DNA of 11,200 nt, from contig SKHV01000058.1 of NCBI GenBank assembly GCA_007116765.1, positions 1 to 11,200 on the forward strand, given 5' to 3'. Below the pieces are notes generated by a model. The model saw nothing but the letters and a program-made list of their open reading frames with translations, ran no database searches and had not been told where the DNA came from. A program made the translations under genes and the position numbers. Origin of the DNA: Prolixibacteraceae bacterium (GTDB lineage: Bacteria; Bacteroidota; Bacteroidia; Bacteroidales; Prolixibacteraceae). This document shows positions 7,009 to 11,200 of this stretch, one piece after another (within the stretch, counting starts at the first letter, position 1; each line of letters starts with the position of its first letter).

Positions 7009-9000
7009 TTATTTCATTTCGCGCTTAAAATTGAAATTGCTTGAGGGTTGAATTTGTTCCGATTTGAGCAATCTCTTTTTTATAGTTCCGGGTGTGTTTT
7101 TCGATGGAGTAGTGTGGCTAAGGTCAATAAAGTATTTTGAGAAACCGAATTTCTCAAGTTTGTTTTTATACTGGGTAAGTGACACCGGGTTTTCGGGGAG
7201 AATAATGGTAATGCCGTCGCGTACTGTTTTTATGAAATTCTCGCCTGTCTTGTCAGCGAAAATATTGTTTGGATTTGCTTTTACCGGCATACGTGAGTAA
7301 AACAACTGAGGGTAGAAATATACAGGAATTATACCTGCTTTATCGCTGCCTTTAGCCAGATTTTCAATGTCGTTCTCAAAAGGGAGTATGTATTCAGACG
7401 AACCTTCTGAGCGAATAAATTTTATTGCTGCATCGTTAAATAAATACACATTCTCGTTTGTCATGAATGTTGCATTGTGTGGCAGTAATTCTTTCTGCGA
7501 CAAATGACTAAGTGAAAAATTATTAAAGCCGGCATTTTGAATTCGCTTTAGTTGTGAGGTATAAAACGATGTGTTTTTTTCGGCTATGAATTTGGGTAAT
7601 TCTATCCAAATATTCTTTTTAAACTTTTGCAGAAATGGGAGTCGTGGGTTAAATTTTTCGAGATCCGATTGTGTAAGGTTAATAATTACGGCATGAAAAT
7701 CGTCGAAACGAATTTTTCTGAGCCAGTCGAGAGAATCAATCCGAAGGAAAATTTTGATTTTTCCGGTTTTTTCATTCTTAAAACCTATTGTGCTTAAAGC
7801 TTTTTGTATGAGTGGGGCAGGGCAACGGTCGTTAATTTTTATGCCATCGGTTTTTATTTTTGGGGGGAGTTTCATTTTCAATCCGGCCAAATAAACTTCG
7901 TCGCCAATTCTAATTTCGTTTTTTGGAGCTGTAAAACTGTATCTGCCTTCGTGCTTTTCAAATTCAGCAATTTTCAACATGCTTTGGCTGTCGGTTTCTT
8001 TATTTCGGAAACGTAAGCGACTGTTTGGCTCAGGATCGATGTTGCCGGTAAAGACAATTGTATTGTTTTCGATTGATACTACTTCGCCTAAATATAAACC
8101 CGTGTTTGCCGATTGGGTAATTGCATTTGCTACACCATTGCCAAAAAAATAATCGGTTTTATCACGTCCCAGATCAAGTTTTAATTCTTTGTATGCTGTT
8201 GAAATATTGTGTGGGTTTTCGATGGCTTTTTTGTATGCCTGAGCTACTTTATGCACATATTCGGCAGGTTTTAATCTTCCTTCAACTTTAAGTGAATCGA
8301 TTTTCAGTTTTTGCAAAAAAGGCAGGTGCTCAATAAGTTGATTGTCCTTTAAACTGAATAAATAATTTTCGGTTTTGTTTTGCTTGTAAATGCGCCTGCA
8401 AGGCTGGGTGCACATTCCCCGGTTGGCGCCTAGCCCTCCCATGTAACTGCTGAACAAGCACATGCCTGAAAATGAATAACACAGCGCACCGTGCACGAAA
8501 AGTTCAAGTTCAGTTTGTTTTGTTTCTGCAATTATTTCAAGTTCGTTGCGTGTAAGTTCACGTGCCAGTACTACTCGTTCAATATTCTTTTTTGCCGAAA
8601 AACTAACTCCAGCCGAGTTGTGATTGGCCATTTGCGTACTGGCATGCACTGTGAGTTTAGGAAAGATTTTTTTAATAAGATAATACACCCCCCAGTCTTG
8701 AATAATCACTGCATCGGGTTTTATTTGTGTGAGCACAAAAAGTGTATTGATTAGTGGCTTTATCTCAGCGTTTTTTATCACTACGTTAAGCGTAACATAT
8801 ACTTTCACCTTTTTTTCATGTGCTTGCTTTACAATTGAGGCAAGTTGCCAGGGTGTAAAATTGGTTGCACGTCCGCGTGCGTTAAAATCGCGCAAGCCCA
8901 AATAAATTGCATCGGCACCACCCTTTATTGCGGCATGAAAGCTTTCGGCATTACCCACAGGCAGCAGCAATTCGGGACTGAAAGTATTGTTTTTATTCAT
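7009..9000 (-). CDS. Peptidase U32 family protein, RlhA/TrhP-like Fe-S enzyme (probable RNA hydroxylation)
   Basis: A 663-residue cytoplasmic protein, close to the length of E. coli RlhA. Despite the peptidase name, characterised U32 members such as RlhA (23S rRNA C2501 hydroxylation), TrhP (tRNA hydroxylation) and UbiU/UbiV (ubiquinone hydroxylation) use prephenate-dependent or O2-independent chemistry with a 4Fe-4S cluster. The N-terminal barrel starts ELLLPVGN with GGADAIYLG. The family signature runs from FVHGALCYSFSGMC to CTQPCRR, with Cys174, Cys181, Cys197 and Cys201 in the C-x6-C-x15-C-x3-C spacing of the cluster. SLKVEGRLKPAEYV (236-249) is another family block. Residues about 301-372, ending GDEVYLAG, look like the small beta domain found in the RlhA group, followed by a degenerate second barrel. 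No signal peptide. The ATG at 9000 lies 27 bases downstream of feoB on the same strand. RNA target (rRNA or tRNA) cannot be settled from sequence alone. Confidence 0.88.
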   Translation of the reverse strand: MNKNNTFSPELLLPVGNAESFHAAIKGGADAIYLGLRDFNARGRATNFTPWQLASIVKQAHEKKVKVYVTLNVVIKNAEIKPLINTLFVLTQIKPDAVIIQDWGVYYLIKKIFPKLTVHASTQMANHNSAGVSFSAKKNIERVVLARELTRNELEIIAETKQTELELFVHGALCYSFSGMCLFSSYMGGLGANRGMCTQPCRRIYKQNKTENYLFSLKDNQLIEHLPFLQKLKIDSLKVEGRLKPAEYVHKVAQAYKKAIENPHNISTAYKELKLDLGRDKTDYFFGNGVANAITQSANTGLYLGEVVSIENNTIVFTGNIDPEPNSRLRFRNKETDSQSMLKIAEFEKHEGRYSFTAPKNEIRIGDEVYLAGLKMKLPPKIKTDGIKINDRCPAPLIQKALSTIGFKNEKTGKIKIFLRIDSLDWLRKIRFDDFHAVIINLTQSDLEKFNPRLPFLQKFKKNIWIELPKFIAEKNTSFYTSQLKRIQNAGFNNFSLSHLSQKELLPHNATFMTNENVYLFNDAAIKFIRSEGSSEYILPFENDIENLAKGSDKAGIIPVYFYPQLFYSRMPVKANPNNIFADKTGENFIKTVRDGITIILPENPVSLTQYKNKLEKFGFSKYFIDLSHTTPSKNTPGTIKKRLLKSEQIQPSSNFNFKREMK

Positions 9001-9004
9001 CGCG

Positions 9005-9048
9005 CAAAGGTAATGCTTACAAAGCTATCAGAAAAATAAGGGCGCAAT
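9005..9048 (-). promoter_or_regulatory. Candidate Bacteroidota-type promoter for the U32 gene
   Basis: On the - strand, TAGCTTTG (9020-9027) matches the -7 consensus TAnnTTTG and is preceded after 17 bases by ATTG (9045-9048), a partial match to the -33 TTTG box. Transcription would start about 10-16 bases before the ATG at 9000. A second -7-like TACCTTTG lies at 9005-9012, too close to the start codon for a normal leader. The first element overlaps the feoB stop codon. It suggests the U32 gene can be transcribed apart from feoB. Confidence 0.35.
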
Positions 9049-11200
9049 TTTCGAAACAGCAAATGCAAGCAGCCAGGCCAGACCCGTAGCATAAGTCATG
9101 TTGAAAATTGCCCATCTCCACTTGCCCGATTCTTTTTTGATTGCTGCTATTACAGCTATACAGGGTATGTAAATAAGTACGAAAACCAAAAATGCAAGTG
9201 TGGTTGCCGGACTAAATATTTTTTCGCCTTTAAGTTTGCCCTGCTGGTACCTTTGCTCCTGAATGGCTTCACGCAAGGAGTCTTCATCGCCACCGGCATA
9301 AAGCACCCCCATTGTACTTATTACAATTTCCTTGGCAATTATACCAGAAAGCAGGCTTACCCCAATTTTCCAGTCGAAGCCTATTGGTCTGATAACCGGT
9401 TCGATAAATCGTCCAAGGTGCCCTAGGTATGAGTTGTATTGCTGTTTTTCGAGCAGTTGCCTTAATAGTTCGTTTTCCTGAATGCGTAAGCTGTCAATTG
9501 CGGTAGTATGTGTGTCGGCGTGTTCCTTTAAGTGTACAATCTCTGTTTCAATAATAGTGAGTTGTTGTGTATAGGCTTGCAACATTTCTTCGTTGCGTGG
9601 GAAATAGCTTAAAAACCATACAACTATAGAAGCCCAAAGAATAATACCACCCATTTTTCTTAGATATTCTTTTGCCTTAGACCACATGTGTCTTGTGGTT
9701 GCTTGCATGGTGGGAATTCGGTAAGGGGGTAGTTCCATCACAAATGGAGCTTCTTTGGCTTTGAACATGGTTTTTTTAAGCAGCAGAGCTGTAAATATTG
9801 AAATCACAATTCCGGCAAGGTACATGGCAAATATTACAGTACCTGCATTTTGCGGAAATATTGCTCCCGCTATAAGAATGTAAACCGGCAAACGTGCACT
9901 GCACGACATAAAGGGAATGATAAGTATGGTAAGCAACCTGTCACCACGGTTCTCGAGTGTGCGTGTCGACATAATAGCCGGCACGTTACAGCCAAAACCC
10001 ATGATAAGGGGAATGAACGATTTTCCGTGCAGGCCGATCAGGTGCATGAGTTTGTCCATTATAAAGGCTACACGCGACATATATCCCGTGTCTTCCATAA
10101 GCGAAATAAAGAAAAACAGAATAACAATGTTGGGTAGGAAAACCAGAACGCCTCCTACGCCTCCAAAAATCCCATCTATTATTAAATCGCGAGCAGGCCC
10201 TTCGGCCATCAAATTTCCAACAAAATCGCCCAATAAACCCACCCCAGTTTCAATCCACTCCATAGGGTATTCACCCAATAAGAAGGTCGACTGAAACATA
10301 ATCCATAACATTAATAAGAAAATTGGGAAACCGGTATATTTTCCGGTTAATATGTTATCGATTTTATGAGTAGTATTTATTTTGTTCGAATTTTTGTCTC
10401 TTTTGAGGGTTTCGGTGAGTGCTCCATTAATAAAACCATACCGGGCATTAGTAATTAAAGTATTGACATTTTCGTTGAGCAAAGATTTTAAGCGCTCAAT
10501 TTCATGCTTTGCTATTTCAATTATAGTTTCATAGTTTTCGAGGTAGTTAATTTTTTGGGTAGTGTGCGCATCGTTTTCAAGTAGTTTTAATGCTAGGTAT
10601 CTCGATGAAAACTCTCTTACATAGTTTGACGATTTCCAAATTGCATTTTGAATTGCATTTATCGATTTTTCTAAATCTTGTCCGTAATTTATATGGATGT
10701 GGCGCTGAATGGGATCGATGTTTTCAGCAACTTCAATGGCTTTGTCAATTAGCTCGTTTTTGCCTTCACGTTTTGTTCCGGTTGTCCACACCGTAGGTAT
10801 TCCCGTTATTTTTGAAAATTGCTCGGTGTCAAATTTATCGCCTTTTTTTAAAATCTCGTCGTGCATGTTTAATGCCAGCACTACCGGAATATCCATGTCG
10901 ATAAGCTGGGTGGTGAGATAGAGATTTCGCTCAAGGTTGGTTGAATCCACCACGTTAATAATTACATCGGGGTGTTCTTTTAGCAGATGGTCGCGCACAA
11001 AAAGTTCGTCGGGCGAATTTGGCGACATGGAATACGTGCCGGGTAAATCGGTTATTTGAACAGAGTAACCTTTGAATTTTATTTTAGCTTTCTTCGCATC
11101 AACTGTAACTCCCGAGTAGTTGCCTACATGTTCCTGCTTGCCGGTTATGGCATTGAAAAGCGATGTTTTTCCCGACTTGGGATTACCTACAAAAGCAAAG
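9028..11200 (-). CDS. feoB: FeoB ferrous iron transporter, N-terminus beyond window edge
   Basis: Inner-membrane Fe(II) uptake protein with an N-terminal GTPase domain. The frame is open to the right edge and 723 residues are visible; the ATG at 11028 is internal since the G motifs precede it. G1 reads GNPKSGKT (11187-11164), switch I has NYSGVT, G3 is DLPGTYS, G4 is NMHD, and the G5 region TTGTKREGKNEL is divergent. The membrane half has the FeoB gate blocks, including EDTGYMSRVAFIMD, GFGCNVPAI and PFMSCSARLPVY, and a C-terminal FDWKIGVSLLSGIIAKEI. A polar, heptad-like insert (about 9432-9594) sits between membrane segments, after WFLSYFPR and before NSYLGHLGRFIEP. Only a few residues of FeoB itself are missing; many Bacteroidota FeoB proteins also carry a fused FeoA domain at the N-terminus, which cannot be judged here. 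The P-loop Lys replaces the usual Asn. The U32 Fe-S protein gene follows 27 bases downstream. Confidence 0.96.
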   Translation of the reverse strand, partial: FAFVGNPKSGKTSLFNAITGKQEHVGNYSGVTVDAKKAKIKFKGYSVQITDLPGTYSMSPNSPDELFVRDHLLKEHPDVIINVVDSTNLERNLYLTTQLIDMDIPVVLALNMHDEILKKGDKFDTEQFSKITGIPTVWTTGTKREGKNELIDKAIEVAENIDPIQRHIHINYGQDLEKSINAIQNAIWKSSNYVREFSSRYLALKLLENDAHTTQKINYLENYETIIEIAKHEIERLKSLLNENVNTLITNARYGFINGALTETLKRDKNSNKINTTHKIDNILTGKYTGFPIFLLMLWIMFQSTFLLGEYPMEWIETGVGLLGDFVGNLMAEGPARDLIIDGIFGGVGGVLVFLPNIVILFFFISLMEDTGYMSRVAFIMDKLMHLIGLHGKSFIPLIMGFGCNVPAIMSTRTLENRGDRLLTILIIPFMSCSARLPVYILIAGAIFPQNAGTVIFAMYLAGIVISIFTALLLKKTMFKAKEAPFVMELPPYRIPTMQATTRHMWSKAKEYLRKMGGIILWASIVVWFLSYFPRNEEMLQAYTQQLTIIETEIVHLKEHADTHTTAIDSLRIQENELLRQLLEKQQYNSYLGHLGRFIEPVIRPIGFDWKIGVSLLSGIIAKEIVISTMGVLYAGGDEDSLREAIQEQRYQQGKLKGEKIFSPATTLAFLVFVLIYIPCIAVIAAIKKESGKWRWAIFNMTYATGLAWLLAFAVSKIAPLFF

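Noticed and set aside
9005..9012. Second TAnnTTTG box as the main promoter of the U32 gene
   Set aside because: It ends 4 bases before the ATG, so transcription would begin at or inside the start codon, and no suitably spaced -33 box is evident.
9850..10294. Open frames of 95 and 125 codons on the + strand
   Set aside because: They are antisense to the conserved membrane core of feoB and overlap each other; low-complexity basic translations without family features.

Overview
The window looks like a chromosome segment of a Bacteroidota bacterium, probably from the Bacteroidales/Marinilabiliales range. The signs are a moderately low-GC sequence, A/T-rich leaders with almost no Shine-Dalgarno sequences, TAnnTTTG-type promoter motifs, two SPII lipoproteins with short lipoboxes, and a giant hybrid sensor kinase with a Reg_prop/Y_Y_Y periplasmic sensor, an architecture typical of that phylum. 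I see no mobile element, CRISPR array, rRNA or tRNA. All five intergenic gaps are shorter than 130 bases.

Left part (2-3120, + strand): a three-gene sugar module. It contains a Gfo/Idh/MocA-family oxidoreductase (5' end outside the window), a DUF1080 (3-keto-disaccharide hydrolase fold) lipoprotein, and a TIM-barrel sugar phosphate isomerase/epimerase-like lipoprotein. This gene set matches the known Bacteroidota pathway that cleaves glycosides through 3-keto intermediates (compare the Bacteroides thetaiotaomicron BT2156-BT2160 operon). Two of the three proteins are predicted lipoproteins. The oxidoreductase frame continues upstream of its Rossmann motif in a way that suggests an exported protein, so the whole route may run in the cell envelope.

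Centre (3141-6933): an 11-bp hairpin separates this module from a convergent 1240-residue hybrid histidine kinase. The kinase has a signal peptide, 14 propeller blades (two 7-bladed propellers), a Y_Y_Y domain, one membrane helix, a signalling coiled coil, HisKA, HATPase_c and a terminal receiver. It lacks the AraC-type DNA-binding domain of classical Bacteroidota HTCS regulators, and its receiver has an altered acidic pocket.

Right part (7009-11200, - strand): a U32-family protein resembling the RNA-hydroxylation enzymes RlhA/TrhP, with a clear four-cysteine Fe-S signature, lies 27 bases downstream of feoB, the ferrous iron transporter, which runs off the right edge. Order of transcription is feoB, U32, kinase, with small gaps. 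FeoB carries a lysine in place of the P-loop asparagine that is associated with potassium-dependent GTP hydrolysis.

I do not see a wholly new system. The points most worth a second look are the possibly all-envelope 3-keto-glycoside module beside an orphan propeller kinase, the non-canonical receiver pocket, and the FeoB P-loop substitution.
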